This document shows, piece after piece, positions 24,500 through 32,528 of a DNA stretch of 63,576 bases. The stretch's first letter is position 1. Every line of letters begins with the position of its first letter. The DNA lies in IMG/VR virus record IMGVR_UViG_3300005529_000035, positions 1-63,576 of that record. One strand, given 5' to 3'. The translations under genes were made by a program, and so were the position numbers. The notes under the pieces are model-generated. The model saw only the letters and a list, made by a program, of their open reading frames with translations. It was not told the origin of the DNA and searched no databases. This stretch comes from a virus.

Positions 24500-24874
24500 C
24501 TACTTCTTGCTGTCGTCCGGCTTGGGATCCGGCTTCGGGTTCGGCTGCGGGTCGTTCGCCTCCGGCGCGTTCGACGCACCCGACTCGATCAGCCGTGAGG
24601 CACCAGCCGGGTCGGGCAGCGCGTCAGGCGGAGGCGCCGGCGGGTGGCCGAACAGGTCACGCGCCGTGATGCGCGGGTCCTCGCCGTCCTTCACCTTTGA
24701 CGCGGCACGGATCACCGGCACCTTGTGGCGGGACATGAACCGGTCAGCCTCGGCCTTGTCGAGTTCGACCGTCTCGCCGGCGTGGACGAGGTAGGCGACG
24801 CGTTCCTTCTTGCCGTCCGTGGCCTCCTGGACGCGCTCGCAGGACAGGTTGGTCAGCGCTACGTAGAGCGTCAT
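24500..24874 (-). CDS. Hypothetical head-region protein
   Basis: 124 residues with an N-terminal beta domain ([40 protein letters not shown]) and a long Pro/Asp/Lys tail ([16 protein letters not shown]). It overlaps the HNH stop by ATGA. Proteins of this design often follow major capsid genes in actinophages. The function is unknown. Confidence 0.55.
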   Translation of the reverse strand: MTLYVALTNLSCERVQEATDGKKERVAYLVHAGETVELDKAEADRFMSRHKVPVIRAASKVKDGEDPRITARDLFGHPPAPPPDALPDPAGASRLIESGASNAPEANDPQPNPKPDPKPDDSKK

Positions 24875-25464
24875 TTGTTCTCCTCAGAGGGCATCGTCTG
24901 GCGCAGGCGTTCAAGTTCGGCACGCAGCCGGGCGTTCTCGGCCAGCAGTTCGCCGTAGGCTGCGTGCGTCATCATCTTGCGCCGGTTGCGCTGCTGCGCC
25001 GGCCTGGTGGCCCACCGGCAGTTCTCCGGGGAGTACGGGCCATCGTTGTCTATCCGGTCGAGCGTGTGATCAGCGCTCGGCTTGGGCCACATGTCGGCGA
25101 TGAAGTTCGCCAGGCCGTCAGGCCCCTGCCACCTGTCACAGACCGTGATCCCACGGCCACCGTAGTTGCCATAGCTCGGGCTGGTCGGCTTGGTGCAGCG
25201 GGCGATCATCGAGTACCAGGAATTCGCTGCGGGGTGTTTCCTGAGCCCGTGGAAGGTGCCGACCAGGCAGCCGCATGACTGGGAGGTTCCCTGCCTGAGG
25301 CTGAAGGCGGCTACCCGCTTCTCCGTGCCGCAGTCGCACCGGCAGAGGATCTTGTCTGTGCAGATGCGTGCGGGTTCCAGGGTCAGCCAGCGGTCGTGAC
25401 GCTCGCCTGCCGGCATGTACGGCGGCCGGGCAGTTCCCGGGGAGCCGAAAAGCGTATCCTGCAT
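24871..25464 (-). CDS. HNH homing endonuclease
   Basis: 197 residues. A zinc-ribbon-like start ([15 protein letters not shown]) is followed by [28 protein letters not shown], then [18 protein letters not shown], the phage HNH signature, and a coiled C-terminus. It is inserted between the major capsid gene and the next head gene, in the operon direction, with its own promoter-like box and structured leader (element E). Capsid genes are common homing targets. Confidence 0.9.
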   Translation of the reverse strand: MQDTLFGSPGTARPPYMPAGERHDRWLTLEPARICTDKILCRCDCGTEKRVAAFSLRQGTSQSCGCLVGTFHGLRKHPAANSWYSMIARCTKPTSPSYGNYGGRGITVCDRWQGPDGLANFIADMWPKPSADHTLDRIDNDGPYSPENCRWATRPAQQRNRRKMMTHAAYGELLAENARLRAELERLRQTMPSEENK

Positions 25465-25556
25465 AGGTGGTGCACCGCCTGAATCGGTGTGTCCACGACC
25501 CCCGTCCCTGTTACTCGCCAGTGCAGGTGACGGGGGTCCTTACATCGAACAGTCTA
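25465..25556 (-). ncRNA. Promoter and pseudoknot leader RNA of HNH gene (element E)
   Basis: Minus strand: -10 TAGACT (25556-25551), GTTCGA, then GACCCCCGTC (25538-25529) pairs with GACGGGGGTC (25506-25497), with CCTG / CAGG inside. The loop GCACTG (25524-25519) can pair with CGGTGC (25477-25472) just before the start codon, one G-U included, giving a pseudoknot. CACCG / CGGTG forms an alternative local hairpin, so two folds compete. Confidence 0.65.
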
Positions 25557-25609
25557 GCGGAATACCGCCTGGCACTCGCGGATATCGCGCCGTCCGGTCT
25601 GCCCGATTC

Positions 25610-26521
25610 TTACAGCCCTGACAGCAATACGATGCTTAGGGGCTGGTCGAGCCCTATGGCCGATGCGCGCTGAGTGTCCGATCTGAACGTCTTGCGCGGC
25701 TCATCCCGGTATAGGGGACCGGCTGTAAAGGGAACTTCGTCGGCGATGAACCCGGCTCGCTGGCGCTGCATCACGATGGCGTTCCCGGACGGGATCTGCC
25801 GCGACACCAGCGTGTCGAGACCCATGATCTTGTTGGGCAGAACCCCGGTGTACTGAAGGTTCTCGCTGGCGATATCACCGATGTAAGGCGCCGCGAACGC
25901 GCTTGACTGGATCAGCGTGTTCTTGGTGCCATGCGACACGATCAGGGTGTCCGCCTCGAAGCCCAGGTACTGAGTCACACCCAGCGGCGACGTGATTGAG
26001 GCGTTCTCCACCAGGTAGATCGCGTTGGCGATGTCGGCCCTGATCGTCGCGTTGGACGAGGCCCACGCGTTGCTCACCGCGAGGGTCTGGATAGATGAGT
26101 TCGCGATGACAGCGCTGAAGAAGGCCTGGTTCCACGAGTACACCATCGTGTTCTTGACCTGCATGAGCTGCCGGGTCACCGGGTCCACGACCTGGCGGCG
26201 CCGCATCTCATCGGACACCATGATCGCCATGGCGCGCTCGTGCGCCAGGACCACCCTCGGGATGCCGACCGAGGTGGGCACGACCGGGACCTCACCGAAC
26301 TCGGCGCGGATCTCCGGCAGCGAGTCGGCATACAGCGGCGTTGATTCCTCGTACCGCACGGCGCCGGACTGGGTCATGCCAGCGTTGCGCAGCACCGCGT
26401 CCACGATGAACTCGTTCTTCGTGATGTCGAGGATGTACTGCGGGATGGTCAGCGGATCCTTGAGCAGCGAGTCGACTGTGATCCGCGGGCCGTCGAGGCT
26501 GCTGTAAGCCGGAGTAGGCAC
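25610..26521 (-). CDS. Major capsid protein
   Basis: 303 residues. Features in order: a short N-arm (DGPRITVDSLLKDPLTIPQY), an E-loop-like region (GAVRYEESTPLYADSLPEIR), GIPRVVLAHERAMAIMVSDE, a long backbone helix (AIYLVENAS), and C-terminal GNAIVMQRQRAGFIADEVPF, then RKTFRSDTQRASAIGLDQP. This is the HK97-fold layout found in actinophage capsids. The product lacks a long delta domain because a separate protease/scaffold gene lies upstream. It assembles the icosahedral shell. Confidence 0.85.
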   Translation of the reverse strand: MPTPAYSSLDGPRITVDSLLKDPLTIPQYILDITKNEFIVDAVLRNAGMTQSGAVRYEESTPLYADSLPEIRAEFGEVPVVPTSVGIPRVVLAHERAMAIMVSDEMRRRQVVDPVTRQLMQVKNTMVYSWNQAFFSAVIANSSIQTLAVSNAWASSNATIRADIANAIYLVENASITSPLGVTQYLGFEADTLIVSHGTKNTLIQSSAFAAPYIGDIASENLQYTGVLPNKIMGLDTLVSRQIPSGNAIVMQRQRAGFIADEVPFTAGPLYRDEPRKTFRSDTQRASAIGLDQPLSIVLLSGL

Positions 26522-26554
26522 GGTGTTATCTCCTTCGTTTCCTGTGTCCGGCTA

Positions 26555-27007
26555 TCAGCCGAAGATCCTGGCCCTGGCCACGGTGGAACCGGAGGCGACA
26601 CCACCGGGCTGCGTGCAGCGGCCGATGATGTAGGCCGGGTGGGTGTCGGAGCCGTCGACCCATGGGGTGACCTGGCCCGACGCGGCTGTCTTGAGCAGCT
26701 GCCCGAACGTGGCCGAGGCGGCGTAGGTCACGAGCATGTCGCAGCCGTGGGCGACCGAGACGTAGTCGCTGACGTACGAGATGTCGAGCAGCGGGGCACC
26801 GCCGGCGAGCGAGTCGGTGCTGCTGGACTGGTCGGGGACCGGTGCCGCGTTCGTCGTCGCGACGCCGAGGACGTTGATCGCGTTCGCGCCGGCGGGTGAC
26901 ACGGTGGTCGCGCTGGAACCGTCAGCGATGACCAGCTGGCCGGCGGTCACGGCAGCGCTGACCTGGTAGCTGTCGGGACCGAGCTTGTAGTGCTGAGAGC
27001 CTGCCAT
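26555..27007 (-). CDS. Capsid decoration / head fibre-like protein (DUF2190-like)
   Basis: 150 residues, Ala/Gly/Val-rich beta protein: VSAAVTAGQLVIADGSSATT, NAINVLGVATTNA, DYVSVAHGCDMLVTYAASA and GQVTPWVDGSDTHPAYIIGR. The spacing of short strands fits DUF2190/gpD-type cement proteins. It lies directly between the protease and the major capsid gene. Confidence 0.7.
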   Translation of the reverse strand: MAGSQHYKLGPDSYQVSAAVTAGQLVIADGSSATTVSPAGANAINVLGVATTNAAPVPDQSSSTDSLAGGAPLLDISYVSDYVSVAHGCDMLVTYAASATFGQLLKTAASGQVTPWVDGSDTHPAYIIGRCTQPGGVASGSTVARARIFG

Positions 27008-27043
27008 CAGTCGTTCACTTCCTTACGTGGTGGTGGCGGGCAG

Positions 27044-28261
27044 TCAGCGCACGCCGGTCATGGACTTGAGCGCGGCGATGGTGGAGTCGCGCTCCTCAGC
27101 GCGGGCCTGCTCGTCGGCTTCGGACAGGTCACGCCCGGTCGCCGACCCGGCCTCCACTGAGAGGTCGAGCATCTTCGCGGTGCGCGCGAACTCGGTCAGC
27201 ACGTCGCGGACGACCTTCCCGGCGTCGACCGTGTCCCCGTTCGACAGTTCGACGGTGCGGTCGGCGCCCTCAAGCAGCGAGCGGGCCAGGTCGGTGATCC
27301 TCGGGGGCACGCCGTGGACGCGGGCGAGGGTGTCGCGCTCCTTCTCGTAGGAGGCGGCGTCGAGCTGGCGCTGCATGACGCGCACCTGCTCGGCGGTCTC
27401 GTCGGCGCGGGCGTTGGCGAGGTCGATCGCGGCCTGCTGCTCAGCGGTCAGCGCCGCGCCGGCCAGTTCGCCGTCCGGCACTTCCTCGGCCTTGGCGCTG
27501 TCCTCGTCGTCGTCGAGGCTGGCGAGCAGGTCGTCGAGCTCGGCGTCGGTCAGTTCCCCGTCGCCGTCGTCCTCCGCCTTCTTGTCGTCCTTGTCCGCCG
27601 CGGCGGGGGCGATCAGGGCGTCAAACTCGTCATCAGGCAGGTCGAGCAGCTTCGCCAGCCGCGCTTCCTGAGCCTCCGTGAAACCCATACCCGTCTCCTT
27701 CTGGTCAGGGGCGTACTGGTGATCTGTCAGGTCGATGACTTCGCCGCCGCCGTTCGCGGCCTCCACGGCTTCCCAGCCGCGCATGCCGGTGATGCGGGGG
27801 TCGAGGGTGCCGAGGACGTGCTGCAGGGCGCGGGAGAAGAACTTGCCGTCCGCCCGCTGGTACTGCTCCACGATCCGCGCCGACACGCCGAGCTGCGGGT
27901 TCTGCCGCAGGAGGGCGTCGCCTTCTTTGGTGGCGGCGACGATGACGTCCAGGCCGTCGTCGGTGAGTTCCAGGGCGGCGATCTCGCCGCGGAACCGTTC
28001 CGGGTCGTTGCTGTGGGAGTTGTCCCCGGGCGCGATCTGGAACGGGACCTGGTCGTAGGCGCGGGACCGGAACGCGTTCGCGAGGTCGGCGAGGTATTCG
28101 CGGGTGAACGCGATCTTGCGGCCCTTGTAGTCGATCTCGCCGACCGGGAGGAGTTGCTTGCGCCAGATGCGCTTGCCGCGGGGGCTGGCGTTGCCGCGGT
28201 CGTAGGGCGTGAGCAGCGCGGTCACCCGGCTCACCTCCGGCTGTGGCATTTGGGCGGTCAC
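27044..28261 (-). CDS. Head maturation protease fused to scaffold
   Basis: 405 residues. The N-terminal ~165 residues (RKIAFTREYLADLANAFRSR, PGDNSHSNDPERFRGEIAAL, GVSARIVEQYQRADGKFFSR, ALQHVLGTLDPRITGM) look like the Mu gpI-type capsid protease. The C-terminal part is acidic and coiled (KKAEDDGDGELTDAELDDLL...), as expected for a scaffold. It directly precedes decoration and capsid genes. The catalytic residues cannot be assigned with certainty from the sequence. Confidence 0.75.
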   Translation of the reverse strand: MTAQMPQPEVSRVTALLTPYDRGNASPRGKRIWRKQLLPVGEIDYKGRKIAFTREYLADLANAFRSRAYDQVPFQIAPGDNSHSNDPERFRGEIAALELTDDGLDVIVAATKEGDALLRQNPQLGVSARIVEQYQRADGKFFSRALQHVLGTLDPRITGMRGWEAVEAANGGGEVIDLTDHQYAPDQKETGMGFTEAQEARLAKLLDLPDDEFDALIAPAAADKDDKKAEDDGDGELTDAELDDLLASLDDDEDSAKAEEVPDGELAGAALTAEQQAAIDLANARADETAEQVRVMQRQLDAASYEKERDTLARVHGVPPRITDLARSLLEGADRTVELSNGDTVDAGKVVRDVLTEFARTAKMLDLSVEAGSATGRDLSEADEQARAEERDSTIAALKSMTGVR

Positions 28262-28278
28262 CGCCGAGGCGTCGCGAT

Positions 28279-28284
28279 TACAAT
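28279..28284 (+). promoter_or_regulatory. -10 box of leaderless gene
   Basis: TACAAT followed by seven bases and then ATG, with no Shine-Dalgarno: a leaderless promoter for the 28292 gene, opposite to the late operon. Confidence 0.6.
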
Positions 28285-28291
28285 GGGAAGC

Positions 28292-28501
28292 ATGGGAACT
28301 ACCGAGAGTGGCCGCTTAGACCGCCCCGGCCTCATCGAGACCGTCGACAGTTACCAGCAGGCCGATGCGCGGCGGCAGTTCTGGGCGGCGGCCGTAGTCA
28401 AAGCGGGGTTACAGGACCGCTACGGCGTGTTCGTCAGGTCAGTGCGGCTGTCAGAACGGCACCGCGCGTTCGGCATCTTCGTGGACGCGCACACTGCCTA
28501 G
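28292..28501 (+). CDS. Small leaderless plus-strand protein within head genes
   Basis: Sixty-nine residues (MGTTESGRLDRPGLIETVDS...), soluble and charged, with a compact alpha-beta look (RRQFWAAAVVKAGLQDRYGV, RHRAFGIFVDAHTA). It lies antisense to the late operon between the protease/scaffold and the next head gene and ends on a four-base overlap with that convergent gene. Its own TACAAT box suggests expression in the prophage state. No family is recognised. Confidence 0.55.
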   Translation: MGTTESGRLDRPGLIETVDSYQQADARRQFWAAAVVKAGLQDRYGVFVRSVRLSERHRAFGIFVDAHTA

Positions 28502-28956
28502 GCCGCCTTAGCCCTGGCGTGCTTCGCGGCGGCGCGCTTGGCCAGCGCCTTCGCCTGCGCGGGCTTCATGCCCCGCCTGACGAGCTTCTTGTAGATCGTG
28601 GCTGCCACGGGTGAGGGCTTGGAGCCGCCCATCGTGGTGATACGCGGGCCGTCCATCGAGGACGCGACCGGCGTTGTGCCCGCGAGGTCGAGGGCCAGTT
28701 GCTCGCCGTCGCTGGTGTTCTGCATCGCCCACGTGCCCTTGACGCCTTTGGCGTTCGTCGCCTTGAGTTCGCGGGCCCGCTTGCGGATCAGGGCCTTGAG
28801 AGCCGGGCGCTTGGATGCTGGCGCGCGGCCCACCGACCGGATGGCCTTCTTCAGGTAGTCCACGTTCGGAACCGGGAAGCTGCCGTCCGGAAGCGCCTGC
28901 TTCTTCGCGGCGAGCTTCTTGCGGCCAGCGGCACGCTGAACCGGGGGTGTCTTCAC
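28498..28956 (-). CDS. Head-region basic protein
   Basis: 152 residues, rich in Lys/Arg/Ala. DGSFPVPNVDYLKKAIRSVG followed by RALKALIRKRARELKATNAK-type helices are a conserved element of actinophage head-maturation or capsid-associated proteins. The C-terminus has KKLVRRGMKPAQAKALAKRA. It probably binds DNA or the internal capsid surface. Confidence 0.6.
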   Translation of the reverse strand: MKTPPVQRAAGRKKLAAKKQALPDGSFPVPNVDYLKKAIRSVGRAPASKRPALKALIRKRARELKATNAKGVKGTWAMQNTSDGEQLALDLAGTTPVASSMDGPRITTMGGSKPSPVAATIYKKLVRRGMKPAQAKALAKRAAAKHARAKAA

Positions 28957-30023
28957 GCAGCCTCCAGACGGTCACCACGCCACGCAAACCCCGGCGGGGC
29001 CATCGGCATCATCCGGTGGGCAGCGGCACGCTGCGTGCCGTCCATGGCGTTGATCACAGCCGCGATCTCAGCGCCGGACGAATGCCGGTGCAGCGGCTCG
29101 CAGTGGTCGGCGAACTGGCCGCCAGCGGTCTTGCCAGCCGGCACACGGTAAGCCAGCTCAACCGCCGCCGTGTCGTTGCTGAGCAGCAGTTTCTTCGCCC
29201 GTGAGTCCAGCGTGGCGGCCCGCATCCGCAGCGTCGTGGCACGTGACCGCAGCGAGGCGATGCGCTGGACCACGGTCTTCTTCGCCGCGGTCTTCTTGGC
29301 CGTAGCCACCTTGTGCTTCGTGGGCAGGTTCTTCTTCGTGGCCGTCTTGCCCGCTGCTGCCGCTGCGGCCTTCTTCGCCGACGCAGCCGAGGCGGTGTGC
29401 TGCTTGGCGAGGGCGCGCGCCTGGGCGTCGAGGTCACGGGCCTGTGCCCGCAGCCCGGCTGCCTTCTGCCGCAGCGACCGTGCCTGTGCCTGCTTGCCTG
29501 CCATGCCGCCAGGCTTGACCGGGCCGGGCTTCATGAGCCCCGGCTTCTGGCCCGGCCGGGCAGCGTGACTGCCCGCCGCGTGCCCGGCCGGGGTCTTCTT
29601 GCCCTTCGCGGGCTTGGGCTGCGACTGGGTAGTGCCTGAGCCCTTCGGGGCGAACTGGCCGCCTGCCGGGCCTGACGCCACATGCGGGTGCAGGGCAGAG
29701 TTGAAGGTGCCCAATTCCACCGCCTCCGCGTCGTTAGCGTGGCTGTGGGCGGCTGCCTTGGCGGCTTCCCAGGCGGCGACAGCTTTAGCGGCTGCGGCGC
29801 GGACCTCGGGTGAGACCTTCCCGCCACCCCTGGCCCACCGCTTCACGGCGGCAATCGCCAGCTGGATGGCGTTCGACTCGCTGTGCCCGTTACGCATCAG
29901 GGCGCGAGCGATGTTCTCAATGTAGGGATCGAGCATGAGGCCGTGGATCCTGAACAAGCCCGGACCGCCCGGCTTGCCAAGCGGGTGGGGCACGGTGGAC
30001 AGGGCCGGTGTCTTGGCGCTCAC
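28953..30023 (-). CDS. Large Ala/Lys-rich head protein
   Basis: 356 residues. Residues ~25-90 form a helical domain (MLDPYIENIARALMRNGHSE, AIQLAIAAVKRWARGGGKVS). A VELGTFNSALHPHVASGPAG / GQFAPKG motif near residue 105 is partly repeated as VPAGKTAGGQFADH near residue 305. The centre is a long Lys/Ala/Arg-rich repeat region. It lies between the MuF-like gene and the capsid assembly genes. A minor head or DNA-condensing protein is likely, but no exact family is recognised. Confidence 0.6.
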   Translation of the reverse strand: MSAKTPALSTVPHPLGKPGGPGLFRIHGLMLDPYIENIARALMRNGHSESNAIQLAIAAVKRWARGGGKVSPEVRAAAAKAVAAWEAAKAAAHSHANDAEAVELGTFNSALHPHVASGPAGGQFAPKGSGTTQSQPKPAKGKKTPAGHAAGSHAARPGQKPGLMKPGPVKPGGMAGKQAQARSLRQKAAGLRAQARDLDAQARALAKQHTASAASAKKAAAAAAGKTATKKNLPTKHKVATAKKTAAKKTVVQRIASLRSRATTLRMRAATLDSRAKKLLLSNDTAAVELAYRVPAGKTAGGQFADHCEPLHRHSSGAEIAAVINAMDGTQRAAAHRMMPMAPPGFAWRGDRLEAA

Positions 30024-30030
30024 TGTCCCC

Positions 30031-30678
30031 CTACGGAATCAGCGGAGCGCCTTCAAACGGCGCCGAAGGGAAACAGCGGCACATAGGGTGCGTGGCTCCC
30101 GGATACCCGATAAGCGGCGGCCTGTCTGCCCTGAAATTCTTGTGATCGGCTGCGTAGCATTCGGCCGTGGTCCGCGAGTCCTTAACCGCGTTCCAGCCCA
30201 GCAGGTTCCCGTGCACCGACGCCGCCGAGTCGACCGCCGTAGCGGCCTGCACCCGCCGGTCCGACGCCTCCGCGTGCTGGGCGAAGTACCGCTGCTCGGC
30301 CCGCAGCGCGTCCTGCAGCGCCGCCATGACCGGCTCGCCCTTCGAGCGGGCCGTGTTCACGTCACGCTGCACACGCCTGCACGCGGCCAGGAAGAACGCA
30401 CCAGACCGCATCACATTCAGGCTGGCCACGTAACGTCCGGCCGGGCCAAGCGGCTCAGGGGCCGTGTGGCCGCGTCCCAGCACCATCGCAGCGACGGCCT
30501 GGAGCGTGGACCCGGCGATCCCCGCGGCCTTCAGCGACGAACGGAGCGCTGCCACGATCGCTGCGGCGGTGACAGCGGTGGCCAGGACCGCCGTGATCTC
30601 AGCGGCCAGGCGCTGGTCGGAGCGGGATGGCGGCGGCTGCTCGGGCTGCTGGAGGGCCTGCGCCCGTGACACAGCCAT
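30031..30678 (-). CDS. MuF-like head morphogenesis protein
   Basis: 215 residues. An Ala-rich helical N-terminus leads to the conserved C-terminal pattern GNLLGWNAVKDSRTTAECYA, ADHKNFRADRPPL, HPMCRCFP. This matches the phage Mu F-like domain (D..T...C...H...F......HP.CRC), with Cys/His probably binding a metal. It follows the portal gene, as in other siphophages. Confidence 0.8.
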   Translation of the reverse strand: MAVSRAQALQQPEQPPPSRSDQRLAAEITAVLATAVTAAAIVAALRSSLKAAGIAGSTLQAVAAMVLGRGHTAPEPLGPAGRYVASLNVMRSGAFFLAACRRVQRDVNTARSKGEPVMAALQDALRAEQRYFAQHAEASDRRVQAATAVDSAASVHGNLLGWNAVKDSRTTAECYAADHKNFRADRPPLIGYPGATHPMCRCFPSAPFEGAPLIP

Positions 30679-30681
30679 GAG

Positions 30682-32208
30682 CTACTTGCCGCCTCCCGTG
30701 GGCGCGCTGGTGTTACCTGTCGGCGCGGGCGAGTACGGCGCGTTCAGGTCTTCGGGCTTGGCCTGCCCAGCCGCGGCCTTCACCGCCGCCTGGGCGACCT
30801 TCGTCGCCGCGCTCACACCGCCCGCCAGCTTGCCGATCGCACCTGCCTGCGCTGGTGCCATCCCCGGCGGCGGCATCGCCGCAGCCTGGGCTTCGCGGTC
30901 CTTGGCGCCCTGCTCCACGATCTGCGCCACGGCGTCCTCGTCGAGGTTCAGCACCGACGCGAGACGTTCGGTGATGAGGTCGAGGATGCCGTCCGGGATC
31001 CGCAGCGACGGGGCCACGGCCAGCGCCTGGAACAAGGTCACCAGCGACGCCTCGGAGTCGTCGGTCAGCGGCCCCGACGTCAGCTTCGGGTAGGCCGCGC
31101 CCTTGCCGTAATTCAATGTGATCAAGGGCGCGATCACATGGTGGGTGAACGATTCGGTCATCTCGGTGCTGATGGCCTGGCGGGACTTCAGGAAGAAGCT
31201 GGACTGGTCCTGCGACAGCGCCAGCGACCCGCGGCCGAGCGACGCCAGCGAGGACAGGCCCACGAATCCGGCCAGCACGCTCGAGGTCTGCCACGTCTCC
31301 AGGAACGTCAGCGCCTGGTTGAACTGGTCCGCACCCTTGCCCGAGGACTCGAGGATCTCGAACTTCTTGGACCCGTCTGGCGGGCGCTCGAAGGCGACGA
31401 TGCCGGACTGCCGCAGTGAGGCGATGTCGTCGGCGTGGGCGTTGGCCTGCTTCTGGTTCTGCCCGTAGACGACGACCTTGGGCAGGGACTGGTTCTCGAG
31501 GTACTGATACCAGAGAAAAAGGAGCTTTAGCTTAGTTCGGTAACACCAGTACGAAAGCTCCAATTCGGACGTACCGGTGAGGGGAGCCCTGTGCTTGCCG
31601 TGGATGTAGACATACGACTTCACCTTCGGTATGTCCACGTAGCCTGGGATCTGCTGCTTGGTGATCTGCGGGCCGAATTGCCAGACTTGCTGCCTGAAAC
31701 CGTCCTCGGCGCCCGTCTTGGGGTCGCGCTTCAGTTCGCACGTCGCGGGCGGCCGAAAGGCGAGCTTGTCATAGACGACCTTGCCCTGGTCGTTTATCTC
31801 CCAGCATTTTTCAAAGAATGCTTTTTTGTAGATCTGCGCCGCTGTCATCTGGCTGATAATCACACCGAACGGGATCTTCATCCCACCGCTGGTGGACGGT
31901 TCCATCAGCACCGAGCGGGCGAACTCGGCCTCACCGGAGTCACCCTTGGCGGGCGTGATGGTGTAGTCCGCCTGGCGCAGCGGCAGCGTGAGCACCGACT
32001 CCAGCGACGCGGCGGTGCCGTCACGCTGGAGCATGACAGTCATGTCCCTAGACGTGATTTCGCCGTAGTCGAGAACGTCCGTTCCGCCCGCATATGCGAA
32101 GATGCGCTCGTGCAGGTCGAACTGCGTGCCCAGTTCGCCCTTGAGGAGTTCGTTGCGGGTCTTGGGCTTCAGGTCGGGCAGGCGGATGACCTCGGCCGGC
32201 TCGGCCAT
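30682..32208 (-). CDS. Portal protein
   Basis: The ATG at 32208 sits four bases after GGAGG; a GTG at 32211 is too close to it. 508 residues with ASLESVLTLPLRQADYTITP, SYVYIHGKHRAPLTGTSELE, a YWCYRTKLKLLFLWYQYLEN stem-like helix and a GRGSLALSQDQSSFFLKSRQ segment. This is the DUF935-like portal layout. It forms the dodecameric DNA gate of the capsid. The C-terminus is Ala/Pro/Gly-rich and probably disordered. Confidence 0.85.
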   Translation of the reverse strand: MAEPAEVIRLPDLKPKTRNELLKGELGTQFDLHERIFAYAGGTDVLDYGEITSRDMTVMLQRDGTAASLESVLTLPLRQADYTITPAKGDSGEAEFARSVLMEPSTSGGMKIPFGVIISQMTAAQIYKKAFFEKCWEINDQGKVVYDKLAFRPPATCELKRDPKTGAEDGFRQQVWQFGPQITKQQIPGYVDIPKVKSYVYIHGKHRAPLTGTSELELSYWCYRTKLKLLFLWYQYLENQSLPKVVVYGQNQKQANAHADDIASLRQSGIVAFERPPDGSKKFEILESSGKGADQFNQALTFLETWQTSSVLAGFVGLSSLASLGRGSLALSQDQSSFFLKSRQAISTEMTESFTHHVIAPLITLNYGKGAAYPKLTSGPLTDDSEASLVTLFQALAVAPSLRIPDGILDLITERLASVLNLDEDAVAQIVEQGAKDREAQAAAMPPPGMAPAQAGAIGKLAGGVSAATKVAQAAVKAAAGQAKPEDLNAPYSPAPTGNTSAPTGGGK

Positions 32209-32221
32209 CACGCCTCCCGGG

Positions 32222-32458
32222 CTAATTGCTTACTGCCACTTTCATTCCGGGGATGCCCCGGAGCGTGTTCGGCGGCGTGGTGTCGTCCACTGCTCCCGGA
32301 TCGGCAAGGCGGATGGACCCGTCAGCGAGCATGCGCTGGGTGAAGGGGTTGTCCGGGTTCAGCGGCGCGGTCTTGCCTGCGGGCCAGGGCCAGGAGGCGC
32401 CCATGTTGCGGAGGCTCAGGTTGTCAGCCAGCGCGGTGTAGAGCAGCGGAGCGCCCAT
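32222..32458 (-). CDS. Small protein between terminase and portal
   Basis: Seventy-eight residues from ATG 32458 (MGAPLLYTALADNLSLRNMG), preceded by CGGGCAGGTGAGC, a leader repeated exactly at the 35364 start. The product is small and Pro/Asp-rich (DPGAVDDTTPPNTLRGIPGM). It is probably a minor head or packaging component of unknown function. Confidence 0.55.
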   Translation of the reverse strand: MGAPLLYTALADNLSLRNMGASWPWPAGKTAPLNPDNPFTQRMLADGSIRLADPGAVDDTTPPNTLRGIPGMKVAVSN

Positions 32459-32528
32459 GCTCACCTGCCCGCATTTGCACCGGTCTGGCGAGTGTAACCC
32501 CGGGTTCTGGCGTAAGAACGATCTTGGT
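32459..32528. other. Short gap, no feature seen
   Basis: Only the CGGGCAGGTGAGC leader of the downstream gene is evident in these 70 bases, plus the end of the terminase. No promoter or hairpin stands out. Confidence 0.4.

Noticed and set aside
27314-28501. A 395-codon open frame on the plus strand over the protease/scaffold gene
   Set aside because: It is a shadow of the clearly protein-like minus-strand gene; only its last 69 codons from ATG 28292, with a -10 box, look real.
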